Both the position numbers and the translations under genes were made by a program. From Chloroflexi bacterium CFX4 (GTDB lineage Bacteria; Chloroflexota; Anaerolineae; Aggregatilineales; UBA2796): a DNA stretch of 64,000 nucleotides. The notes below the pieces were generated by a model that was given only the letters and a program-made list of their open reading frames with translations, was not told the DNA's origin and searched no databases. Position 1 is the stretch's first letter, and the number at the start of each line of letters is the position of its first letter. This document shows positions 34,576 through 44,159 of this stretch, in pieces. The stretch lies in assembly GCA_021404685.1 (NCBI GenBank), contig QWHC01000013.1:1-64000 (forward strand). The letters run 5' to 3'.

Positions 34576-36027
34576 TTATGCTTTTCGAGTGACGCTGCGT
34601 GTCGCAGCCACAAGCGTGCCAATTAAACCAAGCATTGCGCCAAAGTGCAAGAACAGATTATTGACGTACAGTTTATCGAACAGGCTGTGAACGGCGATAT
34701 GCGCCCACACCGCCAGTAGTCCAAGCCCTGCGCCGCGCCAAAAAGCGTTGGGCAGGTGTAGGGTACGCAAACTCAGCCTGATGAGGGCAAACCACATGCC
34801 CATATATGCCAGCAAGCCAACCAAGCCCGTTTCTGCCAACACATTCAGGTAGTAGTTATGGGCGTGACCCAGCGCCAATTGCCAGTTTACCAATGCATGG
34901 CGCCCATAGGCTGCTTCATAGCCGCCAAAGCCCACGCCAAACAACGGCGACTCATCCGCCATGCTCAGGGCTGCCTGCCAGTGCGCCAAACGCTCGACGA
35001 CTGCGTAGTTCGCGTCGCTGATCGGCACGCCGCGCACATCTTGGAAGCCGGTCAGGTCTTGTGCAAAATCGCTAAAGCGCGCCAGCAGCGCACTCGGCAG
35101 GCTACCGCTAATGGTAGCCAACAAAAGCACGCCCGCGCATCCCACTGCCATAACAACACCCAGCCCGCGTTGGCGTGGTGCAAGCAAGATCAGCACGCCA
35201 AGCGCCGCACCAAAGCCAAGCCACGCGCCGCGACTCCATGAGACAGCCAAGCCGATTCCGATCAAGGCAGCCGCAGCGCCTAAAGCACCTGCCAACATCA
35301 GCCACATACGGCGTGCTGTGCCGTGCGGCTGCCACACCATGCTGAAGGCGCCAAAGGCTGCGCCAAGCGCCAGTGGCAACGTCATGCCCATGAACGCGCC
35401 GAACGGATTCGGCTGCCCAAAGCTGCCAAAGGCGCGGAAGTAGCGATAGTCGAGTATCCATAGGTGCGGCGCGCCAGAGCCACCCACAAACTGATAAACA
35501 CCAATGATCGCCTGCACACAGGCAGCCACCAGCAGCGCGCCAAGCAGCCAGCCTATACCGTGCCGTCCGCAGAGCGAGGCTGTAATCAGCGCCATGATCA
35601 CCATTTGCAGCCATTTGATCAGCTCATTAAGCGTTGCACTGACCGAGTCTGCCGTGAGGAGGCTGAGCGCTGCCGCAAAAATGAAGGCTGCCAATGGCAG
35701 AAGCACGCTCAGGCGCGGCAGTACCACACGGCGCGACTCGGCGATCTGTTTGAGCAGCCACAGTCCAACCGTGAAGGCAAAAGCGATCTGCCCTATGTCC
35801 AGCGGCAGGCGTAACGCTGACTCGGTTTCGATCAACGCCTTCATCGGCGCAAGGATCAAGGTTGCGGTCACAGCCACCCGCAGATCGATCAAGCTCAGCA
35901 CAAACAGCGCCGTGCCGCCTAAGATCAGCAGCCCATAATCGGGTGGTAAGGCGGCAAGCATGCCAACACCAAGCGCGGCGATCAGCCAGCCAAAGGGCAG
36001 AGAGGGCAGACGTTCTAGGCGCAGCAC
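34576..36027 (-). CDS. O-antigen ligase/polymerase-family membrane protein
   Basis: This 483-aa protein has 11-12 predicted membrane segments. The long loop before the last segments carries FGVGFGGYEAAYGRH and the Wzy_C hallmark GHAHNYYLNVLAETGLVGLL. It would join or polymerise lipid-linked glycans at the outer membrane face of the cell. It lies between uxs and gtrA on one strand, so these act in one surface polysaccharide route. Ligase and polymerase cannot be told apart from sequence. Confidence 0.87.
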   Translation of the reverse strand: MLRLERLPSLPFGWLIAALGVGMLAALPPDYGLLILGGTALFVLSLIDLRVAVTATLILAPMKALIETESALRLPLDIGQIAFAFTVGLWLLKQIAESRRVVLPRLSVLLPLAAFIFAAALSLLTADSVSATLNELIKWLQMVIMALITASLCGRHGIGWLLGALLVAACVQAIIGVYQFVGGSGAPHLWILDYRYFRAFGSFGQPNPFGAFMGMTLPLALGAAFGAFSMVWQPHGTARRMWLMLAGALGAAAALIGIGLAVSWSRGAWLGFGAALGVLILLAPRQRGLGVVMAVGCAGVLLLATISGSLPSALLARFSDFAQDLTGFQDVRGVPISDANYAVVERLAHWQAALSMADESPLFGVGFGGYEAAYGRHALVNWQLALGHAHNYYLNVLAETGLVGLLAYMGMWFALIRLSLRTLHLPNAFWRGAGLGLLAVWAHIAVHSLFDKLYVNNLFLHFGAMLGLIGTLVAATRSVTRKA

Positions 36028-36037
36028 GGCGTTTGTT

Positions 36038-37021
36038 TCAAGAGGCGGCGTGCTGTGGCGGATTCAAGCTGGCACCGACCCGCGAACGGAAATACTCAAT
36101 GGTGCGTCCTAAGCCTTCGCGCAAGTCTACAACGGGCGCATAGTTCAGCAGGCTTGTGGCGCGTGTAATATCGGGCTGGCGCGTCTGCGGATCACCCTCA
36201 ATGCGATCCATCTTGCGGAACTCAATGCCGCCACCGTTTGCCGTCATCTCGTTGATGATCTGAGCAAATTCTAAGATAGACATCTCAAATGGATTGCCGA
36301 TGTTGACAGGCATTGAGGCGTCGTCGGAAGGCGGCAGCATCAATAGGCGGTAAATGCCCTCAACCAAATCGCTCACGTAGCAAAAGCTGCGCGTTTGCGC
36401 GCCATCGCCATAGACGGTCAGTGGTTCACCGCGCAGTGCCTGCCCAATGAAGTTCGGCACAACGCGCCCATCATCAAGGCGCATTCGTTCGCCGTAGGTG
36501 TTGAAGATACGCACGATGCGCGTATCTACGGCGTGTGAGCGATGGTATGCCATCGTGAGCGCTTCGGCAAAGCGTTTCGCCTCATCATAGACGCCGCGCG
36601 GACCGATGGTGTTCACGTTGCCGGGATAATCTTCCCGCTGCGGATGCACCAACGGATCGCCGTACACCTCTGAAGTGCTTGCCAACAAAAAACGCGCACG
36701 TTTGGCAAGCGCCAAGCCTAGCGCGTTATGCGTGCCAAGCGCGCCAACCTTCAGTGTTTGAATAGGCAGCTTCAGGTAATCAATCGGGCTGGCGGGCGAA
36801 GCAAAGTGCATCACGGCATCCAACTGACCGCCAACGTAGATGTAGTTGGTCACATCATGGCGGATGAACGTGAAATCGGCGCGTCCGATCAAATGCTGAA
36901 TGTTGTCTGTGTTGCCGGTGATCAGGTTATCCATGGCGATCACACTGTGACCTTCTGCCAACAGCCGATCCGCAAGGTGTGAGCCGAGAAAACCTGCGCC
37001 ACCTGTGATTAAAACACGCAC
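36038..37021 (-). CDS. UDP-glucuronate decarboxylase-like SDR (UDP-xylose synthase)
   Basis: This 327-aa NAD-dependent extended SDR has the Rossmann motif GGAGFLG (7-13) and active-site STSEVYG (Thr116, Ser117, Glu118) with Tyr145 and Lys149 in YDEAK. The [21 protein letters not shown] and [10 protein letters not shown] segments match UDP-xylose synthases (UXS), which decarboxylate UDP-glucuronate. A 4,6-dehydratase or epimerase of the same family is the alternative; the TSE triad and the GNVN segment favour UXS. It heads the polysaccharide operon, 10 bases before the O-antigen ligase gene. Confidence 0.87.
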   Translation of the reverse strand: MRVLITGGAGFLGSHLADRLLAEGHSVIAMDNLITGNTDNIQHLIGRADFTFIRHDVTNYIYVGGQLDAVMHFASPASPIDYLKLPIQTLKVGALGTHNALGLALAKRARFLLASTSEVYGDPLVHPQREDYPGNVNTIGPRGVYDEAKRFAEALTMAYHRSHAVDTRIVRIFNTYGERMRLDDGRVVPNFIGQALRGEPLTVYGDGAQTRSFCYVSDLVEGIYRLLMLPPSDDASMPVNIGNPFEMSILEFAQIINEMTANGGGIEFRKMDRIEGDPQTRQPDITRATSLLNYAPVVDLREGLGRTIEYFRSRVGASLNPPQHAAS

Positions 37022-37063
37022 GATGTCTCTATCTCCTATACAGTGGAATAGCGTTAAGTATAC

Positions 37064-40000
37064 CTAATTGGGTGTCTGTGGCAAAGCGGGCAGCGCAACG
37101 GTGAAGGTTGATCCGCGCCCGATCTCGCTCTCCAGCCAAACTTTGCCGTGCTGCATCTCTACCAATTGGCGCGTGATGGGCAAGCCTAAGCCCGTGCCGG
37201 CAAACTCGCGCACAGATGAGCCGTCCACTTGGCGGAACGCGTCAAAGATCAGGTCAAAATCTTCTTGGGCAATGCCAATGCCGCTATCTTCCACCGCAAT
37301 ACACAGCCAATTACCGGGCATCAGTGGCACGCCCTCCACAAAATCAGGCAGTTCCCATGAATAGGCGCGCACCACCACGCCGCCTTCACGGGTGAACTTC
37401 ACAGCGTTGCTCATCAGGTTCAGGACGATCTGGCGCAGGCGGATGGTGTCTGCCTCCACCATAGGCAGATCATCGGGAATTTCGGCGCGCAAGGTGAGTT
37501 GTTTTGCCTCTGCCAAAGGCGCAATCTGTGCGATGGCTGCCTCGATCAAGGGCTGCACGTGCAATGCCTCGAAATTCAACGTCATGCGCCCTGATTCAAT
37601 CTTGGCAAGGTCTAGCACGTCATTGATCAGCATCAGCAAGTGCGTGGCATTATCGTAGACTCGCTGCAAGCGTTCGCGCTGCCGTTCAGAGAGATCACCA
37701 TAAACGCCTTTAATGACCATCTCAGTATAGCCCATGATGGCGTTCAACGGCGTGCGAAGTTCATGGCTCATGGTGGCAAGGAATTGGCTTTTCAGTTCGT
37801 TTGCTTCCAGCGCTTGCGTGTAGAGATCAGCGTTCTCTACGGCAAGGGCAACCTGTGTGGCAAGCGTGCGGCAGGTCTCGATTTCTTCGTAGGTAAAGTC
37901 GCGGGCGGTGCCAGTCACATCCACACCAATTGAGCCGATCAAGCGCCCTTTGACGAACATACGCGCCACAACCAGCGAACGAATGCCGTTGCGTTGCAGC
38001 AGCGGCAGCAAGCCGCTTAGGCGTGGGTCTTCGTCAACGTTATGGCTAACCAATGCCTCTTGGTCGTGCAGGTGATCAAAGACCAACGTTGGTATATCGC
38101 CTAAGCCATAGTCGCTGGGTGGATATTCTGCCACAATGCGGGCGCGTTCGCCTGTCTCGTTCAGCAGCACAATGCCGCAGTGATCTACCTTGAGCAGCTT
38201 CACAATCTGTTCAGCAGCGAGCGTCAGGATGTGATTGCGATCCAACGAGGCAGAGAGCAGCGTCCCAACCTTGTAGAGCGATTCTAGGCGGCGTGCGCGC
38301 TCTTTAAGTTGTGTGGCAGCTGCTGCTAGTTGGCTAAATAGATTCGCGTTCTCCATAGCAAGCGAAACTTGCGTGGCGATGGTGGTAAAGACCTGCTGCT
38401 CATCGCTGCCAAAGGCGTTTGGACGTTCGCTCTGCATACTCAGCACACCGATCACGGCGCCGTTACGGGCGCGCAGCGGCACGCCAAGCCATGAATGCAG
38501 CGTGTTGGACTGTTTACTGAAGGGCAGCCGCCGAATGCCAAGCCCTTCAATGCGCGCTTGCTGCGCCTGAACATCTTCAATGTAGAGTGGCGAGCCGCTG
38601 CGGATGATATAGCCACCAAAGCCGCTCACCGGGTAGATTTGACCGCTTGGTAGCGTTTCACCTTCATCGTGCAGGTAGAGCGCCTGCATGGTATCAGTGG
38701 ATTCGTTATAGCGCATCACGTAAAAGGTAGAGACGTGGAACAGCGCTGCTACTTGCTGGCGAATATCATCCCATACTTCATCCAGGTCATAGGCGGCCAC
38801 CAATTTTTGGCTGATAGCATTTAAGGCGGCAAGTTGCTCCACTTTAGAGCGTTCCGCCGCGAACAAACGGGCATTATCCACCGCCACGGCGAGCTGATCA
38901 GCAATCCCTTGCAGCGTTTCCACGTCCTCAGGCTGAAAAGCATAGGCGTGTTGGCTCTGCACGTCCAGCGTGCCAATCACAGTGTTACCAAAACGCATTG
39001 GCAGCACCACTTCCGATCCAATGCTCATAAGGGTATGGCGCAAGCCGCAGCGCTTATCACTCTCTGAATCGCTAATGAGCAAGGCTGTGCGCGTTGCCAA
39101 CGCCGCATAATTCAGATCGTCCGTCTCTAGGCGCAGTGGAATCTCGACGGTTTGCAGGCGACCTTCCGGCGTATAGACTGCCTTGATATGCAGCGATTTA
39201 CCTTCCCAGAGCAGCACCGCCACTAAATCGAAATCAAAGAGCGCCTGTGCCACAGACGCCACCTGCCGCACTAAGGACTCAATATCCAGCTTGGACGTGG
39301 CGGCGCGGGAAACTTCCACCGCTGCGCGCAAGCGGCGCGTTTGCTGTTGCAGCGAGAATAGCAGACGCTGCTGTTCGCCCAGATTTTGAATGATTGCGCC
39401 GAAACTGGTCATGCGTTGCTGGTGATCGCGCATGGGGAAAACAGCAAGGCGCACAGGCAGCGGTTCGCCCTCATGTGTTTTCTGCGTCACATCACCCGAC
39501 CAGCCTGCTGCCGTGCGCGATTGCACGATTAAATCGCGGGCGATGCGTGTTTCCTCGCCCGCATAGTAGAGTTCGCTGACATTGCGCCCGATCAAATCTG
39601 AGGGATACTCATAGCCGTAGAGCTGTGCAGCGGCAAGGTTAGCATAGGTGATAGTGCCATCCAACGCGGCGACATCAATAGCGACGTTAGCGTTTTCCAC
39701 CAATTGGCGAAAGATTTGCGGGCTAGCAGGCCACGCCAAGCGCGCCAGTGCAGCGGCGGCGCTGTTCACAAACTGATAGGCGAGCGCGGCACGGATCGGG
39801 TCAAACGGTGTAGGCGCCTCAAGCATCACCAGACCGTGCGGCTCGTCGCCCGCCAACAGCGGCAGCACCATCGTGCAGCCATCGGCGGTTGTCTGCGGCG
39901 TCAGGCTGATAGCTGCCTCTTGCGCCGCTTCGGGCAAATTCACATAGACTTCGGGTGCTTGGCTTTGCAGCACATAGACGTTGACCGCTGCGCCGAACAA

Positions 40001-40135
40001 CCACAGCAGCACTTCGCGCAGCGTCTCGGTGACGACCTGTGCGTTCGGCGCAGTTTCCAGTGCTTGTTGGGCAATGTGGCTGGCACGCAGCCAGTCATTC
40101 AGATCGTTCGGCGCAACCGAAGGGACGGTCTCCAT
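37064..40135 (-). CDS. Multidomain sensor histidine kinase (GAF-PAS-GAF-GAF-GAF-HisKA-HATPase)
   Basis: This 1023-aa protein has no membrane segment, so it is a cytosolic sensor kinase. Reading from the N-terminus: a GAF-like domain (to about 125), a PAS domain (about 143-260, VAALDGTITYANLAAAQLYG), three GAF domains (about 280-425, 440-600 and 625-780), HisKA with the phospho-acceptor His791 in TMSHELRTPLN, then HATPase_c with NLMSNAVKFT, DSGIGI and GTGLGLPI. It has no receiver domain and no response regulator gene nearby, so it is an orphan kinase. Its 3' neighbour is the uxs gene. Confidence 0.92.
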   Translation of the reverse strand: METVPSVAPNDLNDWLRASHIAQQALETAPNAQVVTETLREVLLWLFGAAVNVYVLQSQAPEVYVNLPEAAQEAAISLTPQTTADGCTMVLPLLAGDEPHGLVMLEAPTPFDPIRAALAYQFVNSAAAALARLAWPASPQIFRQLVENANVAIDVAALDGTITYANLAAAQLYGYEYPSDLIGRNVSELYYAGEETRIARDLIVQSRTAAGWSGDVTQKTHEGEPLPVRLAVFPMRDHQQRMTSFGAIIQNLGEQQRLLFSLQQQTRRLRAAVEVSRAATSKLDIESLVRQVASVAQALFDFDLVAVLLWEGKSLHIKAVYTPEGRLQTVEIPLRLETDDLNYAALATRTALLISDSESDKRCGLRHTLMSIGSEVVLPMRFGNTVIGTLDVQSQHAYAFQPEDVETLQGIADQLAVAVDNARLFAAERSKVEQLAALNAISQKLVAAYDLDEVWDDIRQQVAALFHVSTFYVMRYNESTDTMQALYLHDEGETLPSGQIYPVSGFGGYIIRSGSPLYIEDVQAQQARIEGLGIRRLPFSKQSNTLHSWLGVPLRARNGAVIGVLSMQSERPNAFGSDEQQVFTTIATQVSLAMENANLFSQLAAAATQLKERARRLESLYKVGTLLSASLDRNHILTLAAEQIVKLLKVDHCGIVLLNETGERARIVAEYPPSDYGLGDIPTLVFDHLHDQEALVSHNVDEDPRLSGLLPLLQRNGIRSLVVARMFVKGRLIGSIGVDVTGTARDFTYEEIETCRTLATQVALAVENADLYTQALEANELKSQFLATMSHELRTPLNAIMGYTEMVIKGVYGDLSERQRERLQRVYDNATHLLMLINDVLDLAKIESGRMTLNFEALHVQPLIEAAIAQIAPLAEAKQLTLRAEIPDDLPMVEADTIRLRQIVLNLMSNAVKFTREGGVVVRAYSWELPDFVEGVPLMPGNWLCIAVEDSGIGIAQEDFDLIFDAFRQVDGSSVREFAGTGLGLPITRQLVEMQHGKVWLESEIGRGSTFTVALPALPQTPN

Positions 40136-40141
40136 AGCCTG

Positions 40142-41101
40142 TTACTCGCTCTCTCGCACGGTGATCAAAGGGGCAGGCACAACTTCGGCATGCGCTTCAC
40201 CAACGCGCAGCCGCGTGCCAAAGGCGGCATGGTTCGGCTTCACAAAGCCGAGCGCAATCGCCGCAACGCCATCCTGTGGCGATAAGGGTGTGGCGAGGCT
40301 GGTCAGCACGCCGACTGGCTCGCCTTCGGCGTGGATGGGCGTGCCAAGGGCAACAGGTGCGCTCAGGTGCAGCTTGACCAACGTTTTGGCAAGGCGATTA
40401 CGGCTCTCCATGCGGGCGATAATCTCTTGCCCGATGTAGCAGCCTTTATTGAAACTGACAGAGTCCCACAGATTTGCCTCAAGCGCGACATAGTCTTCGG
40501 TCAGTTCGTGGTGCGCCGCTGGCAAGCCTGCTGCAATGCGAAGCTGCTCATAGAGAGTGGCATCAGCAGCCTGCACTTGCGGCGACTTCAGCAGTTCTGC
40601 GCGCAGGGCGGTAAGTTGTTCAGATGGCGCGATCAGAACAAAGCCTTCGCCGTGCAGCGGAAATGTTCGTGCGATGAGCAGATTGCGCGCTGCATCTTCC
40701 AAAAAGCTGTGCAGGGCAAGCGCCGATGCACCATTGATCAACGCTTCCACGTGCGCGGCTGCACCTTCGCCATGTAGCTCCAGCTGACCGAGTGCTGCGC
40801 TCTGGTCACTGATCTTAAAGCGATCCTGCCAAAAAACGTGCCGCCGCAGCCAGTTAACCACAACCTGTGGATAGTTTGCCAGCATCAGCGCCGTCTCGCC
40901 GCGATGGTAGATCACCACACGGTCAATAATGCGCGCAAGGGCAGTCGTCAGCACAGTGGTGCAACCTTCACCCATTTTGAGGCGGTTCACATCGTTGGTG
41001 GACATGCGGTGCGGCAAATCCAGCCGATCACGGTCACTCAACGCCAAGCGACCCTGTGCTGTGCTGCGCTCAAAAAGGAAGATTGGTAGGCGGTTCGTCA
41101 T
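40142..41101 (-). CDS. ygfZ: Folate-binding protein YgfZ/GcvT family
   Basis: This 319-aa tetrahydrofolate-binding protein is linked to maturation of certain Fe-S enzymes. The family hallmark K-G-C-Y-x-G-Q-E appears in FNKGCYIGQEIIARME. The N-terminal half has the aminomethyltransferase-like fold (RGETALMLANYP...). The ATG at 41101, three bases after the stop of the upstream DinB-like gene, is used; AGGG lies about 10 bases before it. It is probably co-transcribed with that gene, and the histidine kinase gene follows 6 bases later. Confidence 0.9.
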   Translation of the reverse strand: MTNRLPIFLFERSTAQGRLALSDRDRLDLPHRMSTNDVNRLKMGEGCTTVLTTALARIIDRVVIYHRGETALMLANYPQVVVNWLRRHVFWQDRFKISDQSAALGQLELHGEGAAAHVEALINGASALALHSFLEDAARNLLIARTFPLHGEGFVLIAPSEQLTALRAELLKSPQVQAADATLYEQLRIAAGLPAAHHELTEDYVALEANLWDSVSFNKGCYIGQEIIARMESRNRLAKTLVKLHLSAPVALGTPIHAEGEPVGVLTSLATPLSPQDGVAAIALGFVKPNHAAFGTRLRVGEAHAEVVPAPLITVRESE

Positions 41102-41103
41102 GC

Positions 41104-41607
41104 TCACAATCCCTGTTCGGTGCGCCACGCCCGAATTTGCTCAGCGTGTTCATCTTCGTGCCAGTGCGCGCTATCGGCAATTAAGTAGGTGAGCGGCTCA
41201 CCTTCCATCCAGCGAAATTTACGGACATCGGTCAGTGTGCGCTCATCCAAGGCTTCCACGGCGCGCAGCAAGTGCTTATGCACACCGTGAAAATCTTCCA
41301 GCACTGATTCGAGCGGACGCGGCGCGTTCACATGATATTGCTCGGCGTTGAACTCGTCCACATCTTCAATCTGCACGATGTTCGGCACTTGTGATGGACG
41401 ATCAAGCCGCGCTAATGCCGTCACCAACTCGGATTCCCAAACGGTGAGGTGTGCTAGCACATCCTTAATTGACCACAAGCCAACCACGCCCGGTCGCAGC
41501 ATATCGTTTGGCGATAAGCCCTCAAGAGCAGCCAGCAGATTAGCTCGCGCACGGCGCAGTTGTTCCAGAACAGCCTGTTTTTGAACGTCTTTTTGCATGG
41601 TCTCCAC
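41104..41607 (-). CDS. DinB-like/ClbS-family protein
   Basis: This 167-aa helical protein has LWSIKDVLAHLTVWESELV and a C-terminal HWHEDEHAEQIRAW, which fit the ClbS/DfsB branch of the DinB-like superfamily. ClbS itself is a cyclopropane hydrolase protecting from colibactin, but most relatives are uncharacterised. GTG at 41607 or ATG at 41598 may start it; neither has an ideal ribosome site. It lies 7 bases after the histidine kinase gene and just before ygfZ, in a tight minus-strand run. Confidence 0.78.
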   Translation of the reverse strand: METMQKDVQKQAVLEQLRRARANLLAALEGLSPNDMLRPGVVGLWSIKDVLAHLTVWESELVTALARLDRPSQVPNIVQIEDVDEFNAEQYHVNAPRPLESVLEDFHGVHKHLLRAVEALDERTLTDVRKFRWMEGEPLTYLIADSAHWHEDEHAEQIRAWRTEQGL

Positions 41608-41614
41608 TTAAGCA

Positions 41615-43954
41615 TTAGCCCTGAATTGGTAAACCGGCACTTGGCGTTGGAAGGCGCGCACTGCTGGCATAGGGTGATGTGACCTCAAAGCGAGAGGTGC
41701 TTTTATCACGTTCGGTAAGCTGCGTAGGCAGCACAATGTGTACCGTGGTGCCGGGCAGTTTTTCCATATCCATGCCGCTGCTCTCTATCCAAATGCGTCC
41801 GCCATGTGCGCTGATCACACCGCGTGCAATGGTCAAGCCTAAGCCGGGTCCGGCGCCCATAAACTTCGTCGCGCCCGTCGAATGCAAGCCGGGATCGCCC
41901 ACACGGAAGAACTTTTCAAAGATCAGTTCGTGGTTTCTTGGATCAATACCAATGCCCGTATCTTTGATCTCAACATGGATCACTTCATCATCATCCGCAT
42001 CTTGCTCTAGGCGTGCGGTGATATCTATTCTGCCGCCATCAGGCGTATATTTGATAGCATTCAATACCACATTTTTGAATGCCTGCACCATGCGCTGCTG
42101 ATCTGCCTCAATTTCTGGTAAGCCTTTTAAGCCGCGTGCCGTAAGCTGCAATTTGCGCTGCTTGATGTTTTCTTGCAACGGCTCAATCGAAAGGCGCAGC
42201 ACGGCATCCAGTGAGGTTGGCACAAAGCGCAAGTCCATAGCGTCCAAACCCAGTCGGCTAACATCCAGCATATCGGCGATGAGTGCTTCAAGGCGCTCGG
42301 TTGCCTTACGGATGTTGCCCGTCATAACGCCCACGCGATCAGGCTCGATCATCGGCTGCTGGCTAAGCGTATCCAGAATGTCGGTGTAGCCGAGAATCTG
42401 CGTTAGCGGCGTGCGAAGTTCGTGGCTGGCAATCGTCACAAAGTCCGTCTTGACCGAGTCCAGCAGTTCAAGGCGTTCTTTGGTGCTGATAATATCGCGG
42501 TTGAGCGCTTGCGTTTCGTCGCGTGCCTTACGCAGATCGCTGACAAGGCGCGCATTCCGCAGCGCAACGCCAGTTTGGGTGGCAAGCGTGGTGAACAGCT
42601 CTAAATCTTGCGGCGAGAACGGATCATCGCTGCTTTTGGCGCTCATGGCAAGGATGCCGATGATCTGCCCTTGCATGATGATCGGCGCGTAGGCGCTCAT
42701 GCGGAGCTGCTTGAAGAACGATTTGAGTTCTGGGGCAACCTCTAGATAGTCCCGTGAATACTCAATATCATATTGCAGCAGCGGGCGGCGCTGCTCAAAA
42801 AGTGTGGCATAAATTGGGCTGCTACGCGGCAGCCAACCGCGCAGTTCAGGCATCTCGCTCAGGTTGCTCCGCATTGGCTCCATGCGGATTGTCTCGTTGT
42901 TTTCGCTGGTGGCAAGCAGCACGCCGGCATGTTTCACGCGCAGCGCATTCCGCAATGCACCAATTGCCATGTCCGAGAGTTCGGGCAGTTCCACCACGCC
43001 GGCAATATCTTGGCTGTATTGGCGGACGAAAGCGGTGCTATCTTCTGTGGGCGCGCCAAAAACGCGATCCACAAGGGCAATGCTGAACAAGCGCAGCGGC
43101 ACATACAAGGCGGTGGCTGCGGCAGCCGCGCCGATCACAAGGAGTAAACGGTTCGGGTCGTTATCGGGAATATTTTGCGTGATGAGGATCGCGCCGACAA
43201 TCACAAGGAAAGTGATTGCCAAAGTTAGGGCGCTGGCAAAGGTCAGGCGGAAGATGCGCCGCACATCCAACACGCGCAGGCTTAGCACAGCATAGGTGAC
43301 GCCGAACAAGCCGCTGATCTGCATCAGCCAGCCGATCTCACGCAAGCCGCTGCTGCCGCTTACGCCAATCAAGGCACCCATCAACACTAAAGGCGTCATC
43401 AGCAGCCAGAACATCGAACGGTTGGCAACTTCGGCAAGGTGCGCTGTGGCAAAGCTATACACAGCGGCAACAAGCGTGATCGTGCCTAAGAGCAACCAGT
43501 AGCCAAGTGTGGCAAGGCTCAAGGTGGCATTTTCTGCACCGAAGGCGGCAGTGATCCAGCCCGCTTGCCCAAGTGCCACTTTTTCAGGCGCGCTGACTGC
43601 ACCGAAAAACAAGCCGATCCACAGCAAGGCGCTTAGCCCAAACAAGCCATAGACAAACCGCCCACCCAAATAACGGGCGGTGAGTGCGCCATAGCCTGCT
43701 AACATGGTGCTCATCAGCAGCACGGCGATGGCAGGTTGAGTTAGGCTGCCCACGAATATAGGTGCCAAAGGTCCGAGGTGCGCCTCTGGTACTACAAAAT
43801 GAATGGTCTGCCCGATCAGTGCAAGCATCAGCGTGCCGCGCAGCCAACGGCGCGCACGGCTCACTTTGCTGCTGCGGCGCAGGCTGTAGGCAAGCATGGC
43901 AAGGTAGCCCGCACAAATCAGCGCGGCAAGAATATAGGTAGATGAAATCTCCAC
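41615..43954 (-). CDS. Membrane sensor histidine kinase (7TM-like-GAF-HisKA-HATPase)
   Basis: This 779-aa protein has an N-terminal block of about eight membrane segments (1-265), of the type found in MASE/7TMR-like sensor kinases. It is followed by a GAF domain (about 320-490), a short coiled coil, HisKA with His511 in IASHELRTPLTQ, and HATPase_c with NVVLNAIKYTPDGG, DTGIGID and GLGLTIARG. A GTG at 43954 starts it. No response regulator is adjacent. It opens the run with the DinB-like and ygfZ genes. Confidence 0.9.
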   Translation of the reverse strand: MEISSTYILAALICAGYLAMLAYSLRRSSKVSRARRWLRGTLMLALIGQTIHFVVPEAHLGPLAPIFVGSLTQPAIAVLLMSTMLAGYGALTARYLGGRFVYGLFGLSALLWIGLFFGAVSAPEKVALGQAGWITAAFGAENATLSLATLGYWLLLGTITLVAAVYSFATAHLAEVANRSMFWLLMTPLVLMGALIGVSGSSGLREIGWLMQISGLFGVTYAVLSLRVLDVRRIFRLTFASALTLAITFLVIVGAILITQNIPDNDPNRLLLVIGAAAAATALYVPLRLFSIALVDRVFGAPTEDSTAFVRQYSQDIAGVVELPELSDMAIGALRNALRVKHAGVLLATSENNETIRMEPMRSNLSEMPELRGWLPRSSPIYATLFEQRRPLLQYDIEYSRDYLEVAPELKSFFKQLRMSAYAPIIMQGQIIGILAMSAKSSDDPFSPQDLELFTTLATQTGVALRNARLVSDLRKARDETQALNRDIISTKERLELLDSVKTDFVTIASHELRTPLTQILGYTDILDTLSQQPMIEPDRVGVMTGNIRKATERLEALIADMLDVSRLGLDAMDLRFVPTSLDAVLRLSIEPLQENIKQRKLQLTARGLKGLPEIEADQQRMVQAFKNVVLNAIKYTPDGGRIDITARLEQDADDDEVIHVEIKDTGIGIDPRNHELIFEKFFRVGDPGLHSTGATKFMGAGPGLGLTIARGVISAHGGRIWIESSGMDMEKLPGTTVHIVLPTQLTERDKSTSRFEVTSPYASSARLPTPSAGLPIQG

Positions 43955-44011
43955 AAGTGTTCAGCGGCACCCTTTGCCTATTTCAGGTAGCTGCACCGCC
44001 TGCCTCCCTTC

Positions 44012-44017
44012 ATTATA
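44012..44017 (-). promoter_or_regulatory. Candidate -10 upstream of the membrane histidine kinase
   Basis: TATAAT on the minus strand lies about 58 bases before the start codon; no clear -35 is seen. Apart from this, 43955-44159 shows nothing recognisable. Confidence 0.35.
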
Positions 44018-44159
44018 AATATGGTGCGGCTTGAAGAGACCTGCTGCACACAGCAATTTTACCGCGAGTTATGCTTCGGCACTGTTTTGTGCAGGGTGTT
44101 CTTGAAAGAAGAACACACTTTTGACGTTCTGCCAACTATTCTTCTCGGCATTTTCTCGG

